From an uncultured Granulosicoccus sp. (GTDB taxonomy: Bacteria; Pseudomonadota; Gammaproteobacteria; Granulosicoccales; Granulosicoccaceae), in the NCBI GenBank assembly GCA_947495035.1, contig CANLXI010000018.1, positions 1 to 64,000 on the forward strand: 64,000 bases of DNA. Direction: 5' to 3'. The translations under genes and the position numbers were made by a program. Shown here in pieces: positions 1-9,118 of this stretch. Below the pieces are notes generated by a model that saw only the letters and a list, made by a program, of their open reading frames with translations, searched no databases and was not told the DNA's origin. Every line of letters starts with the position of its first letter. Position 1 is the first letter of the stretch.

Positions 1-38
1 GGTTGAGTTTACTGTGGGCGCAATAAACTGGCGGGATC

Positions 39-818
39 TTAGTGCTGAGTAAGACTGATGGCCGGGAATCGCTGACTATGGGCGAGCAACAAAAGCCGGC
101 GCCCAACCTTGCCACCATTGCCTACGCGCCCAGCGATGTCAGTGAATTTACGAATCAGATGCGGCCAACATAACTGACGTCGACTTTCAGGTACGCGGTT
201 ATAGCCTGCATAATCATCGGTTACCACATAACCGATGAATTCCCCTAACAGCGTATCCGCTGCCTCTTTACCGCGTGAAGCCTGAGTTAGAAAATAGCAG
301 GCTTGCAGTGTGACTAATGACCATAACCAGCGACACTCGGTTCCATGGAAATGCCTGGTTTCATCCGCTTGCACGACCGGTTGGCTGCGAACGTAAGTGC
401 CGATTTGCCGATACGGATCGCCTAAAGCTGCCGTGGCTTTTGCCTGGGCCTGAGAGATTGCACCCAGGCTGAAACTCAACTGCCAGTGCTCGTACAGATA
501 ATCCTGAATGTTGCGTATCGATAAATGGTAGCGCCCGGATAAATGGGCGATTAACGCCACCAGGTTCGGTCCCATCTGACCAGCCGGCACGCTATCGGGG
601 GTCTGCGCACAATGATATTTACCACAACCGCGACACTGTCCGCCGAAGAGCTGGTGTTCGATCACAGAAAAGCGCACCTCCGGGATATCAAACACCTGAT
701 GGCGACAGCGAGGATCGGATTCTATCGCCACCGATCCACCACAACCACGGTTCAGCTGTGTCAATATCCTTCGGCGGTAGTCCTCGTCATCAATTCTACG
801 TTCCGGGGAATAACCCAT
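39..818 (-). pseudogene. IS66-family transposase, truncated and frameshifted
   Basis: The translation contains the IS66 zinc-binding region (paired CxxC-type cysteines near CRGCGKYHC) and the first part of the DDE catalytic core, seen as QADETRHFHGTECRWLWSLV, then a VTDDYAGYN stretch and the CWPHLIRKF helix. Family members run to about 500 residues; this one is about 259. Homology stops after the GGKVGRRLLLLAH segment, where the frame runs to a stop at position 39. The remainder of the core seems to continue in another frame toward the window edge. The N-terminal leucine-zipper part is missing, and an in-frame TAG lies just upstream of the ATG. It is a dead element marking the left edge of the accessory region. 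Confidence 0.82.
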
Positions 819-903
819 GATGATCCTCTGCTCGCCCTCTCTATGACTTTAATAGTGCCTCAAAACTGAAGCTCCAACTATCTTGACAGAGGGGGAGAGT
901 GAG

Positions 904-2400
904 CTACCTATCGATCGCACACTCACTGGAATCAATATGATTTATCTCAGCACATGGCAGAATATTTTCAGCAGACCACGGTACTGTAAATGAAGTTACA
1001 GTATCGAGAGACTCAATCAGTGCTGTAAATGTATCGGGATCTCCATTGTTCGCATCGATTACTAGTTTGCTTTGATCCTCAGCAACTATTTCTAACTGAC
1101 CCATTGCGTAGGTTGAAATCTTGTTATCAGAAGAGCGTGTTAGATCGGTAAAGTCTTGAGCAGTTGATAATGTGAATACACCGTTCGTGCTAAGCCCACT
1201 ATTCACAGTGATATTAAAAATGCCAGTTATCGCTTGCGTTTGCGAGACCACCGAAACGGATGTTTCCATATTCGAGATATTATCTTGACTATCCTCAGTA
1301 ATAAACACGTACTCTGAAGCAAGAAAACGACTTGTTGAAACAGCAGTGTTAAATGAATCGAATTTCTCGACACTTATTCTAACCTGATCATCAGCAGACC
1401 CAACAGCCTCATAGCCATCCCATCGTTCAGATAATAAAAGCCCAAAGGTTTGACTACTTGTGAAATTACCACCGTACGTTACGCCATTGGTAAGGCAGTC
1501 TTTTAAACTTATTGTATTAGATGCCGCAGCGCCTCCTACTTCATCCACAGTCTCGTACGTGCCTCCGCCATTGCATGCGTATGATTCTTCTACTTTGATG
1601 CCGTCGCTAGATTCGCTGACTAGCGTTACATTGTCATCATATTTCATGCTTTCAAAAGCGGGATCGTAAAAGCCTGCATACAGCCTTATAACCATTTGCT
1701 CAAGAATTGATTGATAGCTTGTAGCATTAATGACACCGCCCTGACTATTGCCTCGAACTTCAACCTCATTAAAGCGCTCGCCTGTAGAGTGGTTGATAAC
1801 CAGATACGATCCCGGTTCGACTGCGCAGGAGCTTCCGCCGTTGCAGAGTGTTTCGCTACCGTCGGCAGTCTGCACCTGATACCAACCATTATCAGGCCAT
1901 GTGATCGTATTGTCGTTTACTGTAATATCAGAAGGAGATACTGAGCCACTGACCTCTATTCCGCGAAAACGCTCATCGGTAGAGTGGTTGATAACTAGGT
2001 ACGATCCCGGATCGACTGTGCAGGAGCTTCCGCCGTTACAGAGTGTTTCGCTACCGTCGGCAGTCTGCACCTGATACCATCCATTATCAGGCCATGTAAT
2101 CGTACTGCCGCTTACTGTAATATCAGAAGGAGATACTGAGCCACTGACTTCTATTCCGAGAAAACGCTCACCTGTAGAATGGTTAATAACCAGATACGAT
2201 CCCGGTTCGACTGCGCAGGAGCTTCCGCCGTTACAAAGTGTTTCGCTACCGTCAGCAGTCTGAACCTGATACCAACCATTATCAGGCCATGTAATCGTAT
2301 TGCCGTTAACTGTGACAGTCGCATGTAAGCTACTGCATAAACCAAACATATAGGTAAATACTAGTAGTCTACTGTATTTTTTAGCTTTGACTGTTTTCAC
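904..2400 (-). CDS. Secreted protein: three 65-residue repeats plus cysteine-pair C-terminal domain
   Basis: I place the start at the GTG at 2400, with AGGA eight bases upstream. It begins directly with a signal peptide (KKYSRLLVF to SSLHA); the ATG at 2454 would add 18 unneeded residues. The 498-residue product is exported. Three near-identical 65-residue repeats with ITWPDNGWYQVQTADGSE and a cysteine pair occupy roughly residues 29-223. The C-terminal domain has Cys276 in a CNGGGT context and Cys302 in KDC, and a late GQLEIV...NGDPDTF segment, all shared with four other proteins in this window. The repeats also resemble the N-terminal module of the gene at 21741. It follows the GH16 gene and another family member on the same strand, about 100 bases after the latter. 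The function is unknown; a polysaccharide-related or adhesive role is a guess from the neighbour. Confidence 0.8.
   Translation of the reverse strand: MKTVKAKKYSRLLVFTYMFGLCSSLHATVTVNGNTITWPDNGWYQVQTADGSETLCNGGSSCAVEPGSYLVINHSTGERFLGIEVSGSVSPSDITVSGSTITWPDNGWYQVQTADGSETLCNGGSSCTVDPGSYLVINHSTDERFRGIEVSGSVSPSDITVNDNTITWPDNGWYQVQTADGSETLCNGGSSCAVEPGSYLVINHSTGERFNEVEVRGNSQGGVINATSYQSILEQMVIRLYAGFYDPAFESMKYDDNVTLVSESSDGIKVEESYACNGGGTYETVDEVGGAAASNTISLKDCLTNGVTYGGNFTSSQTFGLLLSERWDGYEAVGSADDQVRISVEKFDSFNTAVSTSRFLASEYVFITEDSQDNISNMETSVSVVSQTQAITGIFNITVNSGLSTNGVFTLSTAQDFTDLTRSSDNKISTYAMGQLEIVAEDQSKLVIDANNGDPDTFTALIESLDTVTSFTVPWSAENILPCAEINHIDSSECAIDR
1732..2316 (-). repeat. Three tandem 195-bp coding repeats
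   Basis: Three consecutive in-frame units of 195 bp each (about 2316-2122, 2121-1927 and 1926-1732) are nearly identical at DNA level. Examples are the recurring gagtgtttcgctaccgtc and ttatcaggccatgt blocks. Identity this high, including synonymous positions, points to recent expansion, and copy number could vary by recombination. Confidence 0.9.
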
Positions 2401-2499
2401 ACAATCAATCCTGTCATGCGATACTGTAAAGATACACATAATTATCGTTTTCATGAATTATAAATACTTGTAGTTTGAACTCTGTCTACTCATTTTGGT

Positions 2500-3438
2500 T
2501 TAAAACACGTTGTATCTGAGTGGTATACTTTTTGAAATGCACTCATTGACAGCTCTATCGATGTTTGAAAAATCTATCTCAGTTCGATCTATGGCACTTC
2601 TTTCAGGCCAGCCGCTTTCGGCTCGTATGTCGCTAGTAGAGTCTGAAGTTCGATCATTAAGCGTTAATCTCCCAGAGCTGACATCTCTGGTGTTTCCGTC
2701 TACGACAACGGGTTTTTCAGTTGTCACTTGAATAGCAGCAGTCGAGGCAGATGCATTTAATGCAAATGAGGCTCGCAATTTGGACTTGTCGGAGGTTCTA
2801 TCTCCCCATTCTACTGTAGCTATAAATGATGAAACGCCATAGTCTATGCCTTTTGGCAAAGACTTTTTCATTTCTTTAAACTTATATGTTTTGGTTCCAT
2901 CGTATGCAGCATTAAAATAATGATCTGAAAATTCATTGACATAGCTAGCTCCAGAAAAGGAAACAGAAGTGCCGTCACTCGATTCTGATGTCATAAATAG
3001 GTCAGCTATTTCATAGTATTTTGTAGGTACATTCACTACTGAGTAGCTACCAACGTAAGACTTGTTGTGAAGAACACAGTTTTCTACAATATTCACAGCC
3101 TCGTGGTGGCTTAAGAAGTACTCCAATTGCTTAGTTGTGATGCTTCCGCCACCTGGACAACTCACGCGTACCTCTCTTACACCATTTTTATTTGAAACAT
3201 CACGCGTGGCAAGTTGGTTACTCTCTATGCCGGCACTGAACCTTTCTATTGTCTGAAGATCAATGATTAGATCTATAAAATCAGGCGCTGCAAGCGTTTG
3301 TAATACCACTGCGTCTCTGGGGGAAATGCCATCTACATCGCAAATTGTATTTCTAAATTGCTGTCCGAACGCTGGGGTGGTAGTACAGACCACTGCAATA
3401 ATAAATGCCAGTCTGTTCGAGTATTTTTGATCGATCAT
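2500..3438 (-). CDS. Secreted protein of the cysteine-pair family, single-domain form
   Basis: The start is the ATG at 3438, with GGAGAG five bases upstream; a TTG at 3441 is less likely. The 312-residue product has a signal peptide (RLAFIIAVVCTTTPAFG) followed directly by the domain found at the C terminus of the neighbours. It shows Cys94 in CPGGGS and Cys121 in ENC 27 residues later, then VLHNKSYVGSY, and SGRLTLND near the end. It has no FN3 or repeat module in front, so it is the minimal family member. It starts about 23 bases after the GH16 gene and probably shares its transcript. No enzymatic motif was recognised. Confidence 0.78.
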   Translation of the reverse strand: MIDQKYSNRLAFIIAVVCTTTPAFGQQFRNTICDVDGISPRDAVVLQTLAAPDFIDLIIDLQTIERFSAGIESNQLATRDVSNKNGVREVRVSCPGGGSITTKQLEYFLSHHEAVNIVENCVLHNKSYVGSYSVVNVPTKYYEIADLFMTSESSDGTSVSFSGASYVNEFSDHYFNAAYDGTKTYKFKEMKKSLPKGIDYGVSSFIATVEWGDRTSDKSKLRASFALNASASTAAIQVTTEKPVVVDGNTRDVSSGRLTLNDRTSDSTSDIRAESGWPERSAIDRTEIDFSNIDRAVNECISKSIPLRYNVF

Positions 3439-3461
3439 CAATGCTCTCCACTAAAGGTATT

Positions 3462-5279
3462 TCAGTTTGTAGTTAATTGAACGGTCGCTACTTGAGAACT
3501 GGCCCCTTGGTCGTCAATTGCTACAATCGAGAAATCATAGGATGTCGCGCCTTGCAGCCCAGTTATATATGCACTTTGAACGTAATCACGTTTTACTTCG
3601 GTTGATGTTGTTTCGTTCATAACAAGGTATTCAATAACACTACCATCGGAGTCTGTCGAATGATTCCAGAACAACTCCAGCGCAGAGCTTGAGTAAACAG
3701 CGCCAGTGAAATTACCCGGAATAGTAGGCGGCGAATTACCGCCTCCTCCGCCACTACCCCCACAAGGTACTGCTTGAACATTCCCTCCGGAGTGAGGTCC
3801 AAGTTCTATGCAAGCGACCGGAGACGATTGAGAGTTGACATCAACTGCCGATACTTCGAACGTATATTCCTGACTCGGTGATAGGTCTGTCATCCACCAG
3901 CTTTCACCGTTGCCTGAATACCCAAGCGACCCATTACGAGTTACTTCATAGTGATCCAATCCTGCACCAGCATTGGAAGGTGGATCCCACGCTATTTCCG
4001 CTGCGGTGTTGGAGTATCGAGTGCCAGCGACATTTCTGGGAACAGTGATTCCATTTCCACCGTTACCATTGTCATCAAAACTCCAAACTTTTACATAGTC
4101 GACCACCACATGATCCCTACCCGTAAGTCCAAAGTCTTCGGTACCGTCTTGGTTCTTTTTGCCAAGTTCAGCTAAATTACGAGCTATAGCTGCATTTTCG
4201 CCCTGAATACCTGGATCGTATGAGACATTGGAGCTTTGCCTCTGATCAAACACTCCAGAATTTATTTCTCTGGTCAACAGTAGATAGTGAGGAACGGTAG
4301 GTACATTCGTTGTATCTTCTACTACCGGGTATCCATCCAAGAACCAAACTAGTTTGCTGCTACTCCAATACAGTCCGATTTTATGCCACCCATCGGTTAA
4401 CAAGCCACCAGGAAAACTGGATGTAGTTGTAACTTCTGTGCCTGTCCCACCACTATTTGAGTTTCCACCGCCAGAATAACTAATACCTGTAGGGCGATCC
4501 GCATTGTCTAGTGTATTGTTACTGTTTCCTGTTCCTCCATTGCTTATTGGATTACCAAGCACCTTCATATACAGAGTATTTTCAGTGCTAGCAGGGGCCG
4601 CTTCGTATTCGTAAATATCAATCTCCACGCCATTTGAAGGATTTGAATCGTAGGCAATATTGCCGCCGATCACATCACCATTTGCGTCGTAGTCCGCTGG
4701 CATTAACCAAAACGAATGACGGTGTCCTCCCATAGACATATTTTCAAAATTGACTTTTATTTCGAAGTAATGTCCTGGGCCCCATCTGTGTTGGGGTGTA
4801 GTGAGTGGCTGTCTATTTTGATCAGACACAAACCCATGTGTTGTGAGAAAAGAGGTGTAGGCCCTGAAATTGCCGTAATTTACATCTTCAGGACCATCTG
4901 GTTCCGAGTATGTTTCATCTCGCTCTGGGTCGGTAACTGAGTAATCAACAATTCCTCTTTGAATCAGCGCGTCTTCAGGATATGTCCAAGTATCAATGTA
5001 TGACGTCTCACCCAAATGATTGTTGTACCAAGCAGACCATCTTCGTCCATCCTTGGTTGGATACACGTTAGATGTCTTGTGTTCCCCGGTTTGCATCGTT
5101 TCGTGGCGCCAATTACCGTTTCCGACTATACTCCCGCCTGAAAATCCATCATCCCATGCAAGAGAAAACTGTGGGCTCCCTACTATTGAAGGATCGTCAA
5201 TACATGGTGTCGTATTGCTCGTGCACGCCAGAGATATTGTTGGAAATGCTAGCAGGAAGAATAACATGTATCTCATCAT
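3462..5279 (-). CDS. Secreted GH16-family glycoside hydrolase with two FN3 modules
   Basis: I chose the ATG at 5279 because it opens a signal peptide (MMRYMLFFLLAFPTISLA); a TTG at 5321 would add 14 residues. The 605-residue enzyme has a concanavalin-like GH16 domain up to about residue 410. Its catalytic ExDxxE motif is EIDIYE (Glu219 nucleophile, Asp221, Glu224 acid/base). HSFWLMP precedes it, and GWHKIGLYW and DHVVVDYVKVW follow, as in agarases and related beta-glycanases. Two FN3-like modules and a Gly/Ser linker follow. The FN3 signature YSSSALELFW also occurs in the secreted family proteins elsewhere in the window. It probably cleaves a marine galactan or beta-glucan outside the cell; the exact substrate cannot be told. 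A LysR gene lies upstream. Confidence 0.88.
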   Translation of the reverse strand: MMRYMLFFLLAFPTISLACTSNTTPCIDDPSIVGSPQFSLAWDDGFSGGSIVGNGNWRHETMQTGEHKTSNVYPTKDGRRWSAWYNNHLGETSYIDTWTYPEDALIQRGIVDYSVTDPERDETYSEPDGPEDVNYGNFRAYTSFLTTHGFVSDQNRQPLTTPQHRWGPGHYFEIKVNFENMSMGGHRHSFWLMPADYDANGDVIGGNIAYDSNPSNGVEIDIYEYEAAPASTENTLYMKVLGNPISNGGTGNSNNTLDNADRPTGISYSGGGNSNSGGTGTEVTTTSSFPGGLLTDGWHKIGLYWSSSKLVWFLDGYPVVEDTTNVPTVPHYLLLTREINSGVFDQRQSSNVSYDPGIQGENAAIARNLAELGKKNQDGTEDFGLTGRDHVVVDYVKVWSFDDNGNGGNGITVPRNVAGTRYSNTAAEIAWDPPSNAGAGLDHYEVTRNGSLGYSGNGESWWMTDLSPSQEYTFEVSAVDVNSQSSPVACIELGPHSGGNVQAVPCGGSGGGGGNSPPTIPGNFTGAVYSSSALELFWNHSTDSDGSVIEYLVMNETTSTEVKRDYVQSAYITGLQGATSYDFSIVAIDDQGASSQVATVQLTTN

Positions 5280-5454
5280 CTCAAAGCTCACGGGTTTTTT
5301 AGGGACAAATAATCGCTGCAATGGAAACTACGCTATCTGCATAGGCCTTCATACATAGTCACCAAAAAAGTAAGGTGGTTAGGTTTTCAGGCCAGTAATT
5401 TCACTGACTGATCAATGATTTTGCGAATCAGCGGAAGAATGGCAATGCTCGGGA

Positions 5455-5517
5455 TGCAAAGCTGCTTTGCAGGAAATGCAATTGCATTCAACGCAACGCG
5501 GCTTTGCATTTTCTGCA
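5455..5517. repeat. Nested inverted repeats between lysR and the GH16 gene
   Basis: Two alternative stems overlap. One is a 13-bp arm TGCAGGAAATGCA (5468-5480) facing TGCATTTTCTGCA (5505-5517) with one G:T pair. The other is TGCAAAGC (5455-5462), which can pair with GCTTTGCA at 5464-5471 or at 5501-5508. The palindrome AATGCAATTGCATT lies in between. There is no clear U-tract, so this may be an RNA switch-like structure, a repeat element or a protein-binding site rather than a simple terminator. Confidence 0.6.
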
Positions 5518-5546
5518 ATAGCCTAAACAATTGAAGATAAAAGAGA

Positions 5547-6485
5547 TTAGCGAATACTCATAACTTTTTTCTGAGAAAATACTCGGATGCCAGGTGTTGC
5601 TTTGAGCGTTGACGAAATATGTTCGACAAATGTTCCAATGCGAATACTTCGGTAGCGTTCAGGTAAAAATACGGCATTGATGGACAGTGATCGTGGTTGC
5701 CACTCTGGTAGTATTTTAGTTAATCGACCAGTTTGGAGGTCGTCGTTTACATACCAATGAGGTAGCACACCAAATCCTAATCCATTGATTATCGAAGTGT
5801 GCATGGCAAAGAAGTTGTTGGTGGATAGCACAACATCGGGATAAATATATCGAGCTTGCTGGCTCTTCATCGAAGTCAGTTGGATCTGTCCCCCGTCTAT
5901 GGGATCGAGTGCTACGCAGGGTAGCTTTTCTACACAAGCTGCATTTTTGATCGACTTGCTTCTAACTAACTCTGGGGCAGCGACTAAAGTGCGTTGCGTT
6001 ATTGCAAGTTTTCGGCAATCTAGTGATGAATCATCATGGTCACCAAGGCGAATCCAGAGGTCACATCCGGTTTCGGAGAACTTTACCGATTCATCTCTTA
6101 AGATCCAAGTTAATCGCATTTCAGGATATAGCTTCTGAAACTCGACCGTAGATTCAGTCAGCACATGTTGCCCTAAGCCTATAGGAGCAATGACTTTGAG
6201 TGCGCCAGACATGGATTGTTCTGCACCACGGTATCTATCCTCCATGCGATGCCAACGATTGAGAAGATCCGTAGCCTCAGAGAGAAAACGATGACCGGTT
6301 TCGGTGAGCGCGAACTCATGCGAGTCGCGCTGGATCAACGACTGCTTGATGTGCTTTTCGAGTTTCTTGATCTTACGACTTATTGTTGATGGTTCAACGC
6401 CAAGTTCTTTGGCAGCTTGTGAGAATGAGCCGTTTTCTGCAGTACGTGCGAAGACTTCAAATAAATCAAACTTGTCGGTAGACAT
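5547..6485 (-). CDS. LysR-family transcriptional regulator
   Basis: The 312-residue protein has the standard LysR layout. An N-terminal winged helix-turn-helix covers about residues 8-65 (FARTAENGSFSQAAKELGVEPSTISRKIKKLE). A type-2 periplasmic-binding-like effector domain follows from about residue 90 to 300. It lies on the same strand as the downstream GH16 gene, about 270 bases away across a stem-loop region. Regulation of the GH16/secreted-protein genes is plausible but not shown. Its serine- and threonine-rich codon use and lower GC match the surrounding island. Confidence 0.9.
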   Translation of the reverse strand: MSTDKFDLFEVFARTAENGSFSQAAKELGVEPSTISRKIKKLEKHIKQSLIQRDSHEFALTETGHRFLSEATDLLNRWHRMEDRYRGAEQSMSGALKVIAPIGLGQHVLTESTVEFQKLYPEMRLTWILRDESVKFSETGCDLWIRLGDHDDSSLDCRKLAITQRTLVAAPELVRSKSIKNAACVEKLPCVALDPIDGGQIQLTSMKSQQARYIYPDVVLSTNNFFAMHTSIINGLGFGVLPHWYVNDDLQTGRLTKILPEWQPRSLSINAVFLPERYRSIRIGTFVEHISSTLKATPGIRVFSQKKVMSIR

Positions 6486-6551
6486 TAAGCATTGTTCCCA
6501 GACTCCTTACCGGCCGCCATTAGCATGAGGAATAGCAATGACAATGACTTG

Positions 6552-7129
6552 TCATGCTCTGTGTTTGGCTTCCTGCCTTGCCGATGCCCGAATGTACGCG
6601 TGAAGCGTCGGTTTGGAGATCTGCATCATTGAACAGATCGTTGCAATCGGCGTTTCCCCTTCTTGATACAACTGAACAGCGAGCTTACGTTTATCTTTGC
6701 TGAGAGCTTTGGGTCGACCACCTTTTTACCGCGAGCTCTCGCAGCGGCAAGACCGGCCTCTGTGCGATCCCGAATAAGATTGCGTTCGAATTCTACCAGT
6801 GCACCGAACAGATGAAACGTGAGCTTTCCCGCGGAGCTACTGGTGTCGATGGACTCATGCAAGCTGATAAGGCCAACACTACGTTCATCAAGATAACTAA
6901 CCCAGGCAATGAGGTCTTTTAGCGTCCGTCCCAGACGATCCAGTCGCCAGACGACCAACACATCGCCCTTTCGCAGTTGCTCACGGACTTTCTCAAGACC
7001 AGGTCGAAAAGCGGTGACACCACTGACTTCATCCTCGATCACAACCTCGCATCCCGCCGATGTCAAAGCATCTCGTTGGAAGTCGAGATTCTGATCGACG
7101 GTCGACACTCTGGCGTAACCGATTTTCAT
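6552..7129 (-). pseudogene. Serine recombinase (resolvase/invertase) with a -1 frameshift
   Basis: The ATG at 7129 has an AGAGGTG site seven bases upstream. The catalytic domain is intact (MKIGYARVSTVDQNL with the nucleophile serine, VWRLDRLGRTLKDL, GALVEFERNLI). After ARGKK the reading frame breaks in an AAAAAGG run near 6725. One frame back, the expected C-terminal helix-turn-helix resumes (GGRPKALSKDKRKLAVQLYQ, then TICSMMQISKPTLHAYI) and ends at TGA 6552-6554. One missing A would explain it; alternatives are a sequencing error or a weak programmed slip site. The full protein would be close to the usual length of about 190 residues. Confidence 0.85.
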
Positions 7130-7376
7130 TGCCGTACACCTCTGCAACAAGTAACGAAAGCCGTTGAAAAAACGTCTAGCTTGCCATTTGAAGAATCCAG
7201 CGCAGCACCTTTCCCTCGACCCACAGGACCATCCTCAACGTTCCAACACGCCAGCAAGACTATAATTCATGAGGTATCGATTTTTCAACGAGGTAGATCA
7301 GTGTCAGCCGGTAATTTTACTTTGGGCACTGTATGCCGTTCGTTTGACACATGAGTGTTAGGCGGATCATGAGTAG

Positions 7377-7520
7377 TGGACCCCAAAAACTGTACAGCGA
7401 CCTGAGTGCCTCTCCAAGTTATGCAGCCTTCCTGCCTGCGGTTTCAGTGTATACCGTATCGGGGGTTTGATTGTCCAATGATTGATGACGGCGTTCAGTG
7501 TTGTAGAAGTTGAAATACTC
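7377..7520 (-). mobile_element. IS3-family 3' remnant
   Basis: The terminal sequence TGGACCCCAAAAACTGTACA (from 7377) is typical of one IS3-group end. Just inside it, the opposite strand encodes the last 33 residues of an orfB integrase (7520 to TAA at 7419-7421): EYFNFYNTERRHQSLDNQTP followed by DTVYTETAGRKAA. The rest of the element is missing. The fragment abuts the CTAG target duplication of the IS1380 element. Confidence 0.82.
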
Positions 7521-7526
7521 ACCTAG

Positions 7527-9108
7527 CCTGAAAATTTCGTCACACTGAACAAAACGGTAGTGTTGCTTCGGCTTGATCAGTTGTCGCGATTTTGTACCTT
7601 GTCAGTACCGTTCGGCAATCCAATAAACACAGGCCCCCTTTCCCCCAGTCGGCAGGCGGGTCGTTCCACTGGTCTATGACTATGTGGCCTGAAGCCGTTG
7701 AAGGGCGAGTAGAAAGTTGGATTTCTCCAGGGATGCACTGCTGAGTCGAAGCTCGATCCGGCGCGTGTTTCTCAACACCACTGCACCGATGTTGATCAAG
7801 CGTTGACGCAGGGTCCACACTTGGGCTTTGTCCAGCGTTGTGCCTGCCAAGCCAATTTACCTGACGCTTTGCCAGAGCACGTAGGCCAATGATGAGAACA
7901 TGACCCGAAGCTGATTGCTCCACCAGGCTGAACAACTGGTTCTGTCTGCGAACAAGCCCATCTGCAGCTCCTTGTGGCGGTTCTCCATGGTGCCTCTTTC
8001 ACAATACACCTGGCTATAGAGTTGCTCGGCATCGCCTGGCAGGTCTGTGACGATGAATCGTTGATTGGCACCGATGGCGTTGCGTTCGAGCTTGGCAACA
8101 ATCCGTCGACTTCGACGCCAACTGCCGGCCTGGTAGTCGATATTCAGGAAGTGCTTGATCGATGGCAAATCCACGTCGTGATAGTCAAGCCAGTGCCAGC
8201 CATTTTCCAGTGTGTCTACGGTTGTCTGGCACTCGCGCAGCAGAACCTCATTGCTTCGTTAACCAATGATGTAGCGAACATCATGACGTTCACACCAGCT
8301 CAACAGCAAGGGGCGGTAGAAACCGGCATCGCCTCGGAATACGATATTGACCTTGGGCCAATGGGCCCGGAGTCCTTTGACCAATAACGACAATACGGCT
8401 GCAGAGTGATAGGAATCAGTACGATTGACAGGGCGCAGATAACTCACCAGCAAATGATTCCCGCAGTACACATACAGCGGCAGGAAAGCATATCCGCCGT
8501 AGTGGCTGCTATAGCTTCGACCTTCCTGGCCGCCAAAAACTCTATCATCGGTGCCATCAAAATCCAGTACCAGAGATTTTGGCGGCCGGTCGTGCGAATC
8601 AATGAATTGCTGCAGTATCAACTCATGCATCTGAAACACCATTGTTCTTGCTTCAGAAGACGACAATTGACTGGCTACTGCTTCCATTCGACACAAGGTC
8701 GGCGCACTACCCATCGGCGCCATAACACCAACAGCACTTTGTAACGCGGCATCATGACGTAACTGCTGGTGATCATTCAGATCGGCAAAGCCTGCAGCAA
8801 TGCCATAGACGCGCTGACGAAACAACGCCTCCCACTGGTGTGTTATGGCCGTTCGATCGCGCGGATCGGGCAGCAATCTGGAAGCGGCCTTGCACAAGCC
8901 GAGGCGATCGTCGGCGGCCCGTAACAGTTCGACGCCACCGATGCCGCTGACATCGCCACCGTCAAAGTTGATATGAAGGGAGCGTTTTTTTACCTTGCGG
9001 TTCAGGGTACAATTTGTCACTGGCGGAGTGTGTCTGTGTTTGATTGTAAAGCTTTGGTAGGCCTACAATTTTAGCGGCACTCCGCCACCTCTGCGCGAAA
9101 TTTTCAGG
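7527..9108 (-). mobile_element. IS1380-family insertion sequence with CTAG target duplication
   Basis: The element is about 1.58 kb. It is bounded by a perfect 13-bp inverted repeat, CCTGAAAATTTCG at 7527-7539 and its complement at 9096-9108. A directly repeated CTAG flanks it at 7523-7526 and 9109-9112, as expected for the short target duplication of this family. Because CTAG is itself palindromic, the inverted repeat seems to extend four or five bases further outward. The element sits between an IS3 remnant and the end of the gene at 9119. Confidence 0.88.
7680..9020 (-). pseudogene. IS1380-family transposase with two in-frame TAA codons
   Basis: One reading frame of about 446 codons carries the DDE transposase: LDFDGTDDRVFGGQEG, then VFRGDAGFYRP, then YCERGTMENRHKELQMG with the catalytic glutamate. 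It is interrupted by TAA after YIIG (ending at 8259) and again after YVLWQSVR (7857-7859). Homology continues without frame change past both stops (NEVLLRECQTTV; IGLAGTTLDKAQVW). The length including the stops is normal for the family. Two point nonsense mutations make it inactive unless it is read through. Confidence 0.88.
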
Positions 9109-9118
9109 CTAGGAGAAT

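Noticed and set aside
7680..9020. Two in-frame TAA codons as a sign of stop-codon reassignment
   Set aside because: All other genes end with ordinary stops, including many TAA, TAG and TGA; a decayed transposase explains it.
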